64,000 nt of DNA from RQOF01 sp964461135 (GCA_964461135.1 CAYWTB010000013.1:1-64000); one strand, 5' to 3'. Shown: positions 26,692-36,459, numbered from the stretch's first letter. Notes: generated by a model not told the origin, from the letters alone. Numbers and translations are program-made.

Positions 26692-28467
26692 ATGGATTCC
26701 GGTAAAGAAAGTAATGGGAACAGGAAGACGAATTCAACAGGAAATGAAAAGAAGGTCAATGTACCGCCGAATTTTATTCGAAATATTATCATAGAAGACA
26801 GAGATGCGGGCAAACATGGCGGCCGGGTGCATACCCGATTCCCCCCGGAACCCAACGGTTATCTGCACATCGGTCATGCTAAATCCATCTGTCTGAATTT
26901 TGGCCTGTCAGAGGAATTCTCTGGAAAGTGTAACCTGCGTTTTGACGATACCAATCCCATTAAGGAGGAAGAGGAATACATCCGTTCCATTCAGGAAGAT
27001 ATCCGCTGGCTGGGATTTGACTGGGAAGACCGCCTTTATTATGCCTCGGATTATTTCGGGCAGTTGTATGAATGGGCTCTCCGTCTTATTCGGGACGGAA
27101 AAGCTTATGTGGATGACCTGAGTGCGGATGAGATCCGGGAATACCGCGGTACGCTTACCGAACCGGGCAGAGAGAGCCCATACCGTAACCGCAGTGTGGA
27201 TGAGAATCTGGATATGTTCCGCCGGATGAAAGCGGGAGAATTTAAAAACGGTAAACGCGTGCTGCGGGCAAAAATAGCTATGAGTTCCCCAAACCTGAAT
27301 ATGCGTGACCCGGTGATGTACCGGATACTTCATGCATCTCACCATCGCACCGGCGATGAATGGTGTATTTATCCCATGTATGACTGGGCTCATGGTCAGT
27401 CCGATTCTATTGAAGGAATAACGCATTCCATCTGCACGCTGGAATTTGAAGACCATCGTCCGTTGTATGACTGGTTTATCCGGAACCTGGGAGTTCATGC
27501 GCCTCAGCAAATTGAATTTGCCAGGCTGGCCCTGACAAACACAGTTCTCAGCAAACGTAAACTTTTACGCCTGGTGCAGGAAGGGAAGGTGGATGGATGG
27601 AATGATCCGCGTATGCCGACAATTTCGGGATTCCGGCGACGGGGATACACTCCTGAAGCCATCCGGGATTTCTGCGAGCGCATTGGTGTGGCCAAGAGCA
27701 ATAGTGTTGTGGATATTTCCCTGCTGGAACATTGCCTGCGGGAAGATCTGAACCGGCGCTCACCGCGGGTAATGGCGGTCCTGAGACCGTTAAAAGTGGT
27801 TCTGACCAACTATCCTGAGGACCGGATTGAGTATCTGGACGCCCAAAATAACCCCGAAGATCCGTCGGCCGGAACACGTGAAGTTCCCTTTTCACGCGAG
27901 ATTTATATTGAGCAGTATGATTTCAGGGAAGACCCTCCCGGGAAGTATTTTCGGCTGGCTCCCGGCAGGGAGGTGCGCCTGAAACACGCCTATATCATCA
28001 AATGCGAACGAGTGGTTAAAGACGAAAAAAGCGGGGAAATTAAGGAACTTCACTGTACATACGATCCGCATACCCGCAGTGGTTCAACCCCCGATGATCG
28101 GAAAGTTAAAGGAACACTCCACTGGGTTTCGGTAAATCATGCCATTCCGGCTGAAGTTCGTTTATATGATCATTTATTTACAAAGGCAGACCCCAACGAT
28201 GTGGGTGAGGGTGAAGACTTCCTTTCCTCACTGAATCCTAACTCACTGGAGATTCTCAACAGCGTTGTGGAACCCTCCCTGCAGAATGCCCGGCCGGGTG
28301 ACCGGCTTCAATTCCTGCGGAACGGATATTTCTGTGTTAATGCGGGAAGTGCTTTAAAGAAAGGGCTGGTCTTCAACCGGACCGTATCGCTCAGAGATAC
28401 CTGGGCGAAAATAGAGAAGAAGATAAGCGGGCAAGAATCAAAGAGTGGTTCTGATGAAACAGTTTAG
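26692..28467 (+). CDS. glnS: Glutaminyl-tRNA synthetase
   Basis: The 591-residue class I synthetase shows the HIGH motif in EPNGYLHIGHAKS (residues 53-65), the GlnRS-typical FDDTNPIKEEEEY, and a KMSKS-type VLSKRKL. The C-terminal beta-barrel anticodon domains are complete. It charges tRNA-Gln directly. A good ribosome-binding site (GGAGAGG) lies just before the ATG. The start is divergent from gltX, and the end overlaps the convergent dedA-like gene by 4 bp. Confidence 0.96.
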   Translation: MDSGKESNGNRKTNSTGNEKKVNVPPNFIRNIIIEDRDAGKHGGRVHTRFPPEPNGYLHIGHAKSICLNFGLSEEFSGKCNLRFDDTNPIKEEEEYIRSIQEDIRWLGFDWEDRLYYASDYFGQLYEWALRLIRDGKAYVDDLSADEIREYRGTLTEPGRESPYRNRSVDENLDMFRRMKAGEFKNGKRVLRAKIAMSSPNLNMRDPVMYRILHASHHRTGDEWCIYPMYDWAHGQSDSIEGITHSICTLEFEDHRPLYDWFIRNLGVHAPQQIEFARLALTNTVLSKRKLLRLVQEGKVDGWNDPRMPTISGFRRRGYTPEAIRDFCERIGVAKSNSVVDISLLEHCLREDLNRRSPRVMAVLRPLKVVLTNYPEDRIEYLDAQNNPEDPSAGTREVPFSREIYIEQYDFREDPPGKYFRLAPGREVRLKHAYIIKCERVVKDEKSGEIKELHCTYDPHTRSGSTPDDRKVKGTLHWVSVNHAIPAEVRLYDHLFTKADPNDVGEGEDFLSSLNPNSLEILNSVVEPSLQNARPGDRLQFLRNGYFCVNAGSALKKGLVFNRTVSLRDTWAKIEKKISGQESKSGSDETV

Positions 28468-29069
28468 TGATTTTGCCGGTAGTGCAGACAACGGTAAATG
28501 CCATAACCGGCCGCCAGGAGGATAATAATACCCAGAATAATGCGGTTATAAATTTGTAGGAAATGCAGTATGTCCTTCCAGTTTCGGCCCAGCACGGATC
28601 CCCCGTAAATCAGCATCCCGTTCCAGACGGCACAACTGATCAGGCTAAGCCAGAAAACCTTCCGGCTGTTCAGCCTGGAAAAACCCGCTACCAGAGATAT
28701 GACTGATCTGACCCCGGACAGGAAACGGTTTAAAAGTACTATCCAGTAACCGTATTTCCGGAACCACAGCTCTACTTTATCAATTTTAGTAGCGGAAATC
28801 CAGCGGGGCTGGCGTCGTTCAATCCAGCCTCTTTCCAACCAGTAGGCCAGGGTATAAAGAGTCATGAATCCCATAACGCTTCCCAGTGTGGTACTGATAA
28901 AAACACCCCAGAAGTTTAACAGGCCCCTGCCGGTAAGAAATGCTCCCATTAGGGTTGCGGTATCTCCCGGTATGGGAGGAAAGATATTTTCCACATAGGA
29001 ACTGAGGAACAAGGCAATATAGGCCCACATGGGATTCATCTGCTGCAGTGTATGAAAAAAATGATCCAT
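28464..29069 (-). CDS. DedA/VTT-family membrane protein
   Basis: The 201-residue product has four to five hydrophobic segments and the DedA motifs FPPIPGDTATLMGAFL, GSVMGFMTLYTLAY and KYGYWIVLLNRFLSGVRSVIS (the conserved F/R-x-x-x-G-x-R). DedA proteins are inner-membrane VTT-domain proteins tied to lipid (undecaprenyl phosphate or phospholipid) flipping and to membrane potential. It starts 3 bp after ispF and so is likely in the ispD-ispF transcript. It overlaps the 3' end of glnS. Confidence 0.92.
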   Translation of the reverse strand: MDHFFHTLQQMNPMWAYIALFLSSYVENIFPPIPGDTATLMGAFLTGRGLLNFWGVFISTTLGSVMGFMTLYTLAYWLERGWIERRQPRWISATKIDKVELWFRKYGYWIVLLNRFLSGVRSVISLVAGFSRLNSRKVFWLSLISCAVWNGMLIYGGSVLGRNWKDILHFLQIYNRIILGIIILLAAGYGIYRCLHYRQNH

Positions 29070-29072
29070 TCA

Positions 29073-29558
29073 TCATCCTCTTTTGCTGCCCAGGAGAACT
29101 ACCGCCATGGCACCCGCGCCTTCTCCGCGACCGGTAAACCCAAGCTTTTCAGTAGTTGTAGCCTTTACAGATATCAGGGGAATTTTGCACCACAGGATAT
29201 CAGCGATATTTCTGCACATCTGATCGATAAATGGAGCTATTCCGGGTTCTTCCATAAGAACTGTCACATCCAGGTTGACCAGTTCATAACCTTCCTGCCG
29301 AACCAGGTCATAGGTTTTTTCCAGCAGAATGCCGGAAGAAATGTCTTTGTAGCTGGGATCCGTATTCGGAAAGTGTTTTCCCAGATCTCCCAGGGCCAAC
29401 GCACCCAGCATGGCATCACAGACCGCATGAAGAATCACATCAGCATCCGAATGACCTGCCAGCCCTTTCGGGAAGGGAATATGAACGCCTCCCAGTATCA
29501 GTTTTCTCCCTTCGGTAAAACGGTGTGCATCGAATCCGATTCCAATGCGTTGTTTCAT
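29073..29558 (-). CDS. ispF: 2-C-methyl-D-erythritol 2,4-cyclodiphosphate synthase
   Basis: The 161-residue product shows the metal-binding motif IGFDAHRF (Asp9, His11) and GHSDADVILHAVCDAMLGAL, plus KATTTEKLGFTGRGEG near the C-terminus. It is a trimeric MEP-pathway enzyme for isoprenoid precursors, which also feed the nearby squalene genes. It follows ispD by 34 bp on the same strand. The length is typical. Confidence 0.96.
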   Translation of the reverse strand: MKQRIGIGFDAHRFTEGRKLILGGVHIPFPKGLAGHSDADVILHAVCDAMLGALALGDLGKHFPNTDPSYKDISSGILLEKTYDLVRQEGYELVNLDVTVLMEEPGIAPFIDQMCRNIADILWCKIPLISVKATTTEKLGFTGRGEGAGAMAVVLLGSKRG

Positions 29559-29592
29559 ACCTTGCTCATGACTTCATTAATAATTTTATGAC

Positions 29593-30312
29593 TTACTGAC
29601 TGGCGGATATTATCTCCGGAAAATAGAGCGGAAGAAGCTGCTCTGCTATTTTCAGATCATCAGGAGAGGTGATCTTGAGATTATAATAATCCCCCTCTGC
29701 CACAAAAACGGCTGTTCCTGCCCGTTCAACCAGCGTCGCATCATCAGTTCCGTAAAATCGTTCTTTCAGTGCTTTTGCATATGCTTCCAGCAAGATAGTC
29801 TTTTTGAAAATCTGGGGTGTCTGTATTAACCAGAAATGCTGGCGATCTTCTGTAGAAATCACCCGCAGGCTGCTGACCCGTTTCAATGTCTCCTGCACCG
29901 GTACAGCCAGGGTGGCAGCACCGGTATGGTATGCTTTTTTCAAAACCTGACGAACAGGTTCTTCCCGGATAAACGGTCGCACCCCATCATGAATAAGGAT
30001 CCATTCCTCGCCATTCCTGAGTTCCCGCAGGCCCGAGTACACCGAATCCTGTCTCTCGGCACCTCCTGCCACCACGTTGCTGACTTTTGGAAACACGTTT
30101 TTATGCAATATTTCTGTCTGAGTAAATAGAATCTGGTTTTCCGGAACAACCAGGATGATTCGATGAATCCAGTGAATGCGATGGAGGGCAAGCAGGGTCC
30201 AGGCCAGAATAGGACGATCCCCTAGGGTGATAAACTGCTTTCGCACCGCTGTTCCCATTCGTGTACCGCTTCCAGCAGCCGGTACTATAGCGACAACTTT
30301 TTCTGAATTCAT
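29593..30312 (-). CDS. ispD: 2-C-methyl-D-erythritol 4-phosphate cytidylyltransferase
   Basis: The 239-residue nucleotidyltransferase carries IVPAAGSGTRMGTAVRKQF (CTP-binding loop), ILIHDGVRPFIREEPV and VPVQETLKRV. It makes CDP-methylerythritol in the MEP pathway. It is the upstream gene of ispD-ispF-dedA. The spacer to htrA holds the htrA terminator. Confidence 0.96.
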   Translation of the reverse strand: MNSEKVVAIVPAAGSGTRMGTAVRKQFITLGDRPILAWTLLALHRIHWIHRIILVVPENQILFTQTEILHKNVFPKVSNVVAGGAERQDSVYSGLRELRNGEEWILIHDGVRPFIREEPVRQVLKKAYHTGAATLAVPVQETLKRVSSLRVISTEDRQHFWLIQTPQIFKKTILLEAYAKALKERFYGTDDATLVERAGTAVFVAEGDYYNLKITSPDDLKIAEQLLPLYFPEIISASQ

Positions 30313-30436
30313 AATTCTGTTTTCGAATTTTTTATACTGCTGACGAAAATAATGCCATAAAAATCAAATTTAAAATACTTTGGGATAAAAGACACAGATT
30401 TTTAATATTTTTTACGGGACGTCCGACAGATAAAAA

Positions 30437-30468
30437 AAAGGCCTGAATAAAACTTTATTCAGGCCTTT
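30437..30468 (-). terminator. Rho-independent terminator of htrA
   Basis: A perfect 15-base inverted repeat (AAAGGCCTGAATAAA / TTTATTCAGGCCTTT) with a 2-base centre, 18 bp past the htrA stop codon. A further A-run on the plus strand supplies the T-run on the minus strand. Confidence 0.9.
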
Positions 30469-30486
30469 GTCACTTTTAAAAAGTTG

Positions 30487-32091
30487 TTATTCTATTTCAA
30501 CAAAGAAGATGCGATCATCCAGGGGTGACCGAAATCCCGTGGGTCTTCCCACAAATTTAACCACATCTCCAATTTTCTGATGATTCAGTTTTTTCTCAAA
30601 ATCATCTACATCATCAATCTGACTGTTATTCATGCGGTACAGGATAAATCTTGAGAAAATACCTCCTTTACTGGCCGGGCTTCCGGATTTTACATCATCC
30701 ACATATATTCCATGGTCCAGTTCCAGAGATTTTTTCTCCATACTGGTCAGGTCCCGGATGTTCATGCCCAGGTTTTTGAAGGTTTTTTTGTTATTGTTTT
30801 TATTTTCAACTTTTCCCACCGGAGCTTTTCCCAGTTTTACCTTGAAGTTCAGGGGCTGATTATTTCTCCATACCTTCAATCTCACTACCTCACCCGGAGG
30901 TTTGCTGGCGATTTTAATCTGCAGGTCATTCACCGAAACCACTTCATTGCCGTTAACACTCAGAATCACATCACCCGCTTTAAGTCCTGCTTCATCGGCA
31001 GCCTTACCGGACTGCACACCCTGAATCAGAACGCCGGTAGGATGTGGTAAACCCACTCCCTTGGCCACGCGGTCATCCACGGTGCTGATAGATACTCCCA
31101 GCAATCCCCGCCGTACTTCTCCATAGGCCAGAATATCATTAATAATTTTGTATGCCAGATTGATAGGAATGGCAAAACCGTAACCCTGGTATAATCCGGT
31201 GCGGGTGGCGATAGCTGTATTCACCCCGATAACTTCTCCGTTCACGTTTATGAGAGCCCCCCCGCTGTTTCCCGGATTGATGACAGCATCCGTCTGGATA
31301 AAATTTTCCACCCCGTATTCGCTGTCAATTATACGAATATTGCGTCCCAGCGCACTGACAATGCCGGCAGTAATTGTGGAGGTAAAATTCAGGGGACTGC
31401 CCACCGCCATAACCCATTCCCCGATCTTGACGCTATCCGAATTACCGATATAGGCGGTGGGTAAATTCTGTGCATCCATTTTGAGAAGGGCGACATCCGT
31501 GTTGGGATCTCCTCCGACAAACACACCTTTATATTCTCGTTTGTCATAGAGGATTAGGGTATAATCCGAACCGTTTTCCACCACATGATAATTGGTCAGA
31601 ACATACCCGTCCGGAGATATAATAATACCCGATCCGGTGCCTTCCTGGAAGAAATCCTCATCCCCGTGACGATCCCAGAAAAACTGATGATCTTCATCCC
31701 TGGGAACCGAGGATGCCAGGAGTTCGCTTTTAACCGTGACTACCGCCGGGAGGATTCTGCGGGCGGCAGTAATAAACACGGGATTCGGATTGCCGGTGGG
31801 AAATTGTCTGCCCAGAGCTGTTTTTTCGCTGTCCGGTAAACTGTGCCATGTTAAGGTTTCCGGTTTGGTAACCACCGGGGGTGGCGTAAATGATTCGGTG
31901 GTATCCGGTGTGCCCGGCAGCCCTTTGCCCGAGTCCTGAGGGATAACCATTTCCGGGGTGGATTTCGGCTCCGAGATTTTACTCTCCTCACGAGTTTGCT
32001 GTGCCTGGTATGAGACCGTAATGATATAAATTACCCCGGCAATTAAGGCAAGAGCAATAATGACGATAAATATTTTTTTAATAAGTTCCAT
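30487..32091 (-). CDS. htrA: HtrA/Deg-family periplasmic serine protease with two PDZ domains
   Basis: The 534-residue product is anchored by an N-terminal hydrophobic segment (about 5-27), followed by a Pro/Thr-rich linker to about 105. The trypsin-like domain has His169 in LTNYHVVENG, Asp199 in DPNTDVALLK and Ser276 in NPGNSGGAL. PDZ1 (RGLLGVSISTVDDR ... LKAGDVILSVNG) and PDZ2 (from about 440, including SPASKGGIF) follow. It is an envelope-stress protease and chaperone. It has its own terminator; the metallopeptidase gene lies upstream. Confidence 0.95.
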   Translation of the reverse strand: MELIKKIFIVIIALALIAGVIYIITVSYQAQQTREESKISEPKSTPEMVIPQDSGKGLPGTPDTTESFTPPPVVTKPETLTWHSLPDSEKTALGRQFPTGNPNPVFITAARRILPAVVTVKSELLASSVPRDEDHQFFWDRHGDEDFFQEGTGSGIIISPDGYVLTNYHVVENGSDYTLILYDKREYKGVFVGGDPNTDVALLKMDAQNLPTAYIGNSDSVKIGEWVMAVGSPLNFTSTITAGIVSALGRNIRIIDSEYGVENFIQTDAVINPGNSGGALINVNGEVIGVNTAIATRTGLYQGYGFAIPINLAYKIINDILAYGEVRRGLLGVSISTVDDRVAKGVGLPHPTGVLIQGVQSGKAADEAGLKAGDVILSVNGNEVVSVNDLQIKIASKPPGEVVRLKVWRNNQPLNFKVKLGKAPVGKVENKNNNKKTFKNLGMNIRDLTSMEKKSLELDHGIYVDDVKSGSPASKGGIFSRFILYRMNNSQIDDVDDFEKKLNHQKIGDVVKFVGRPTGFRSPLDDRIFFVEIE

Positions 32092-32139
32092 GTAATGAGG
32101 TTCCGCGTCGGTTTGGTACTGGTAAATAATTGAAATTTT

Positions 32140-32817
32140 TTAACGGTTGTCTCTCAAAAGGAGTAACCGGATTAGTTGGAGCAATGCCATGGCGGTCGCT
32201 GCAACATAGGTTAACGCCGCGGCGTTAAGAACTTTTTTGGCTCCGCCTATTTCCTGGTTGGTGAGGAATCCATGGGATTCAAGTTGAAACAATGCCCGGT
32301 TGCTGGCATTAAATTCAACCGGTAGTGTAACCACATGAAAAACCACCACCCCGGCGTAAAGAAGAATTCCCAGATTCATCAGCAGGGGATTGGTTAAGAA
32401 AAAACCGATGATGAACAAAGGAAAGGCCATCCAGGAACTGAAGCTGGTGACCGGGAGAATCATGTGCCTCAGCCTCAGTGGGAAATATCCCCTGGCATGC
32501 TGAATCACATGTCCAACTTCATGAGCGGCAACTGCCAGTGAGGATAATGATGTACCCCGGTAATTATCGCTGGAGAGGCGAACTTTTCTGACGCGGGGGT
32601 CATAATGATCGCTTAATGTTCCCGAAGTCTCTTCTACTTCCACATCACCAATGCCGTTCATGCGCAGCAGTTCAACCGCCGCCTGGTAACCGGTCATCCT
32701 GCGGTTATTATGAACCTGGCTATATTTCTTGTATGTATTTTTAACTTTTATCTGGGCATAGACGGCCAGTATAAGAGCCGGTATTAACAATACCATGGTT
32801 GGATCCCAGAAAAGCAT
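32140..32817 (-). CDS. YugP-type membrane zinc metallopeptidase
   Basis: The 225-residue product has an N-terminal transmembrane segment (about 5-23) and three or four more in the C-terminal half. The zinc-binding HEVGH is at residues 99-103 in VAAHEVGHVIQHA. This matches the Zn-dependent peptidase_2 family (YugP); the physiological substrate is unknown. It lies 48 bp upstream of htrA on the same strand, so both may serve envelope protein quality control (inference). Confidence 0.9.
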   Translation of the reverse strand: MLFWDPTMVLLIPALILAVYAQIKVKNTYKKYSQVHNNRRMTGYQAAVELLRMNGIGDVEVEETSGTLSDHYDPRVRKVRLSSDNYRGTSLSSLAVAAHEVGHVIQHARGYFPLRLRHMILPVTSFSSWMAFPLFIIGFFLTNPLLMNLGILLYAGVVVFHVVTLPVEFNASNRALFQLESHGFLTNQEIGGAKKVLNAAALTYVAATAMALLQLIRLLLLRDNR

Positions 32818-32988
32818 ATTTATTTCCTCATTCTTATAAAAATCAAATTAATTTAAGAGAATTCAACCCGGATTCAAAATTTTTTGTTCCTTTTAACATC
32901 AAATAATTGCATCTTTGGATTTATTAGATGAATTCTTATAATTAAGGTTACGAATTCAAGAGGGAAGAGCGGCAGGTCTGTTATAGAA

Positions 32989-33594
32989 ATGGAAAGCATG
33001 GGTACAGAAGTGAAGATGAATGAAAGCAAAAAAGGCATAAAGGAGTATTTCTTTCTTGATCTGGTTAAAGAAAGGACCAGTGTACGGCGGTTCCAGCAGC
33101 GAGCAGTGGAGCAGAATGATATTATTACCTGTATCGAAGCAGCCAGGTTGGCCCCCTCGGCAGAGAATGTCCAACCCTGGCGTTTTGTAGTTCTGGATGA
33201 CCCTCAACGGATTGAGGAATTTTCACAGAAAGTTTTCTCCGGTCTCTACCGGTTTACACGCTGGGCGGGAAAGGCCCCTGTCCTTATTACCATTTTTGCA
33301 GAGCTGGACTGGCTGGCCAACCGCTTGGGAAAACAGATCCAGGGTACTCATTATTATCTGCTGGATATCGGTATTGCCGGCGAGCATCTGGTGCTGCAGG
33401 CACAGCAGCTGGGACTGGGCACCTGTTGGATTGGCTGGTTTAATGCCGGGAAGGCCGCGAAAATTTTGGGTGTACCGCGAAGCTGGAGGGCGGTATCGCT
33501 GATAGCTATGGGATATCCCCGGGATGAGGTAAAAAACATAAAACAGAAGAAAAAAATGGAAGAAATACTGTTTTTTAATCATTATGAGCGGTAA
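32989..33594 (+). CDS. Nitroreductase-family FMN oxidoreductase
   Basis: The 201-residue product has the nitroreductase FMN-binding start VKERTSVRRFQQRAVEQNDI, then LAPSAENVQPWRFVVLDD, and later LDIGIAGEHLVLQAQQLGLG followed by TCWIGWF. The fold usually dimerises and reduces nitro or quinone substrates with NAD(P)H; the substrate is not predictable. ATGs at 32989, 32998 and 33013 are all possible starts. It is divergent from the metallopeptidase and the first plus-strand gene before the uronate locus. Confidence 0.88.
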   Translation: MESMGTEVKMNESKKGIKEYFFLDLVKERTSVRRFQQRAVEQNDIITCIEAARLAPSAENVQPWRFVVLDDPQRIEEFSQKVFSGLYRFTRWAGKAPVLITIFAELDWLANRLGKQIQGTHYYLLDIGIAGEHLVLQAQQLGLGTCWIGWFNAGKAAKILGVPRSWRAVSLIAMGYPRDEVKNIKQKKKMEEILFFNHYER

Positions 33595-34272
33595 GTTGAT
33601 TTGTAGTTAATTTAAGCAAGTTTATACCAGATCAGTTTATAATTTTCCTGAATCTGATACCGGGTTGCGGGGACAAACTTCCGCCAGACACCGGAGAGAG
33701 ACGGAAGGATTTTTCCTGGCGTCCCGGGTGTCAGTTTATGTTTAACTATTTCCCAAAACCGACAACATCTAAACCCTTATTAAAGAAATGATTTAATTTA
33801 TTGATCGGGAGATGTAATTAATAGAGTCGCATAGGAAAGAAGGTGTTTATTAAAAGGAATTTAAGAATACGATGTTTATTTGTTAGATGCTTTTCTCGAT
33901 GGGGTTTATTCCACTTCATCAATCATGAGCCAAATAAAGGCTGTATAGCCATTAATTATTTTTGATTTATGAGATAAACTATTTTTGAAAATCCGAATTT
34001 TTATATTCCGATTCCTGAGTTGATTATATCGGGTCTGAAAAGTATCGGTTAATAATTTCATCAGTTAAAATAATTGTTGCCTGAATTTGTTCTGATTATA
34101 TATGTTATAATGTTTTATCGCTATTTCAATTCAGTAGAGATAATTATGCCCACTTCTATTTTTTAAAAGATAAGTCAGTTTGTCTTGATTTTTTTATTAA
34201 CATTTTATTATTTTGTTATGCGATGTCTCAGGATTTAAAACATACCATTATATGTAATTTGAGGAGAAACGT
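33595..34272. other. AT-rich spacer ahead of the uronate locus
   Basis: About 680 bp, very AT-rich from 33750 on, with no credible gene. A TATAAT at 34106-34111 is a possible -10 element, but no good -35 lies 16-18 bp before it. The promoter of the uronate genes is expected here. A ribosome-binding site (GAGGAG) sits directly before the next gene. Confidence 0.5.
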
Positions 34273-35559
34273 ATGAGATCAACTTTTTTATTACTTTTTA
34301 TGCTTTCAGGAATTTTCTTTTTCACCTGTTCATCCGGAGATTCAGTACCTTCTGATTTTAAAAAAGATTATCCTCAGTCTGTAGTTTTAACTGTTAGTAA
34401 TGAAAGTAATCTGCGGATAACTGATGCACCGGTATGTCTGGAAATTGAAGCACTCTTAGCGAAAGCCCCTGATTTCAATACGGGGGCCTTTGTATGGTTG
34501 GCTGATGGGCAGGAGATCCCCGGCCAGGCAGTTGATATCAATGGGGATGGCGTGGCGGAGCAGCTGGTTGCAGTGTCGGATTTTAATCCCGGCCAGACCA
34601 AAAAAATGATGTTACTTTATGCACCCACTGGCAATAAAATCCGCTACTATCCTGCCAGAACCCAGGCGGAATTGTCCCGTAAGGTGGGTGGGGAGTTCAG
34701 GAAGAATAAACAGGGACGCTTTGAATATAAGGGCGGACATTTTGAAAATGTGAAACAACTGAAAGGTCCCCCTGAACATAGTGATCATTCCTGGTATATC
34801 CGTTATGAAGGTCCCGGCTGGGAATCGGATAAAGTTGGCTTCCGTTTTTATCTCGACTGGCGCAATGCCAGCGATATTTTCGGCAAAAAAATCCCTGACA
34901 TGGTCCTGCAGAATGTGGGCCAGGATGGTTTCGATTCCTACCATGAAATGTCATACTGGGGGATGGATATCCTGAAGGTGGGAGATGCCCTCGGTATCGG
35001 AGCTGTAGGTATGTGGGTGGATAATAAGGTGGAACGCGTTTCCCAAACGGATAGTGTCAGTTGTACCATCATGGCTAACGGGCCGGTTGAATCGCTGATC
35101 AGAACAGAGTATTGGGGATGGAAAGTGGGCAAAAGCCAATATAACCTGGTGTCCGATCTTTCTATTGATGCGGGTAGCCGCCTGACAAAACAATCGGTTT
35201 CCATCACAGGAAATCCGGAAAATTTATGCACAGGAATTGTCAAACATGATGGAGTTACGGTTCTGCAAAGCGGGGATAATGCAGGTAGTTTGGCATATCT
35301 GGCCACCTATGGCCAACAGAGCTTGGCGGGAGATAGTCTCGGAATGGCCATCATTTATCAGAAAAAAGATGAGCTGGACGTCTCACAGGACGAATTGAAT
35401 CATGTGATTATTCTAACGCCGGAAAATGGAAAATTAACCTATTATTTCCTGGCCGCCTGGGAACAGGAACCGCGAGGGATTAAATCGGAACAGGAATTTA
35501 AAAACTATCTGGCGAATGTGTTGAGGCAACTGGATAAGCCGTTGCAAATTGATATTTAA
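34273..35559 (+). CDS. DUF4861-like lipoprotein
   Basis: The 428-residue product has a leader ending in FFFTC (Cys19), a probable lipidation site. The remainder is beta-rich, with HFENVKQLKGPPEHSDHSWY, DWRNASDIFGKKIPDMVLQN and DSYHEMSYWGMDILKVGDAL. These resemble DUF4861, a family common in pectin, ulvan and alginate loci of Bacteroidetes; I make this call from pattern memory. Residues His168 and Asp/His pairs could form an active site, but no chemistry is established. It lies 42 bp upstream of kduI, as expected for a polyuronate role. Confidence 0.75.
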   Translation: MRSTFLLLFMLSGIFFFTCSSGDSVPSDFKKDYPQSVVLTVSNESNLRITDAPVCLEIEALLAKAPDFNTGAFVWLADGQEIPGQAVDINGDGVAEQLVAVSDFNPGQTKKMMLLYAPTGNKIRYYPARTQAELSRKVGGEFRKNKQGRFEYKGGHFENVKQLKGPPEHSDHSWYIRYEGPGWESDKVGFRFYLDWRNASDIFGKKIPDMVLQNVGQDGFDSYHEMSYWGMDILKVGDALGIGAVGMWVDNKVERVSQTDSVSCTIMANGPVESLIRTEYWGWKVGKSQYNLVSDLSIDAGSRLTKQSVSITGNPENLCTGIVKHDGVTVLQSGDNAGSLAYLATYGQQSLAGDSLGMAIIYQKKDELDVSQDELNHVIILTPENGKLTYYFLAAWEQEPRGIKSEQEFKNYLANVLRQLDKPLQIDI

Positions 35560-35601
35560 ATGCGTTACCTATTACAGTTGGATTAAAAAAAGGAGAAATA
35601 A

Positions 35602-36429
35602 ATGGTCATCAGGTATTTGGCAGATCAGATCCGCTACCAGCGAATGAATACAGAGGAGTTGCGCGACACTTTTCTGATTCATGATCTCTTTCAGCCGGAT
35701 AAACTTATTACCTATTACACTGAAGCAGACCGGGGGATTGTGGGTTCGGCGGTACCGATTCGTAAAACCCTGCAGTTAACCGGGGGCAAGGAGCTGGCGT
35801 CCCGCTATTTTGCCGAACGGCGGGAGATCGGAATCATCAATATCGGTGCATCCGGTGAGGTGGAGGTGGACGGGCAATCCTATCAGCTGGAAAATCGTGA
35901 TGCGCTTTATATAGGGAGGGGCAGCAAGGAAATCAGGTTTGTCAGTAAAAATCCCCAGGAGCCGGCCAGGTTCTATTTGTTGAGTTACCCGGCTCACCAG
36001 GTGTTGCCCAGCCGAAAAATTTCGCGGGATCAGGCGGAGGTTAATCCGCTGGGAACAACGGACGCCTCCAACAAACGGACGATCTATAAATATATTCACC
36101 CGGGGGCGGTGGAGAGCTGTCAGCTGGTTATGGGATTAACCACTCTCAAATCCGGTAGTGTCTGGAATACCATGGCACCGCATACCCATGAACGCCGGAC
36201 CGAGATTTACATGTATTTTGATCTGGGAGATCAGCTTCTGTTCCATTTTATGGGGAAACCCGAACAAACCAGGCATATTGTAGTGCGGGATGGACAGGCC
36301 GTAATCTCACCCAGCTGGTCCATCCATGCCGGAGCGGGGACGAGCAACTATTCCTTCATCTGGGGAATGGGGGGAGAAAATCAGGAATTCTCAGATATGG
36401 ATGGTGTGCAGATGGATACTATCAGATAA
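35602..36429 (+). CDS. kduI: 5-dehydro-4-deoxy-D-glucuronate isomerase
   Basis: The 275-residue bicupin shows the zinc site in APHTHERRTEIYMYFD (His, His, Glu) and a second part in SWSIHAGAGTSNYSFIWGMG. KduI isomerises 5-keto-4-deoxyuronate to 2,5-diketo-3-deoxygluconate after polyuronate cleavage. The length matches the E. coli enzyme. A ribosome-binding site (AAAGGAG) precedes the ATG. kduD follows 30 bp downstream. Confidence 0.96.
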   Translation: MVIRYLADQIRYQRMNTEELRDTFLIHDLFQPDKLITYYTEADRGIVGSAVPIRKTLQLTGGKELASRYFAERREIGIINIGASGEVEVDGQSYQLENRDALYIGRGSKEIRFVSKNPQEPARFYLLSYPAHQVLPSRKISRDQAEVNPLGTTDASNKRTIYKYIHPGAVESCQLVMGLTTLKSGSVWNTMAPHTHERRTEIYMYFDLGDQLLFHFMGKPEQTRHIVVRDGQAVISPSWSIHAGAGTSNYSFIWGMGGENQEFSDMDGVQMDTIR

Positions 36430-36459
36430 TCGATATTGAGAGTGTCAAGGAGAGTACTT

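Noticed and set aside
26908..27510. 200-residue open frame antisense to glnS
   Set aside because: Lies wholly inside a well-supported aminoacyl-tRNA synthetase gene; a strand shadow.
33660..33745. Hairpin around GACACCGG ... CCGGGTGTC downstream of the nitroreductase
   Set aside because: The arms mismatch and the loop is long; not convincing as a terminator.
34077..34111. Promoter with TTGCCT and TATAAT ahead of the uronate locus
   Set aside because: The spacing between the boxes is 23 bp, too long for a standard promoter.
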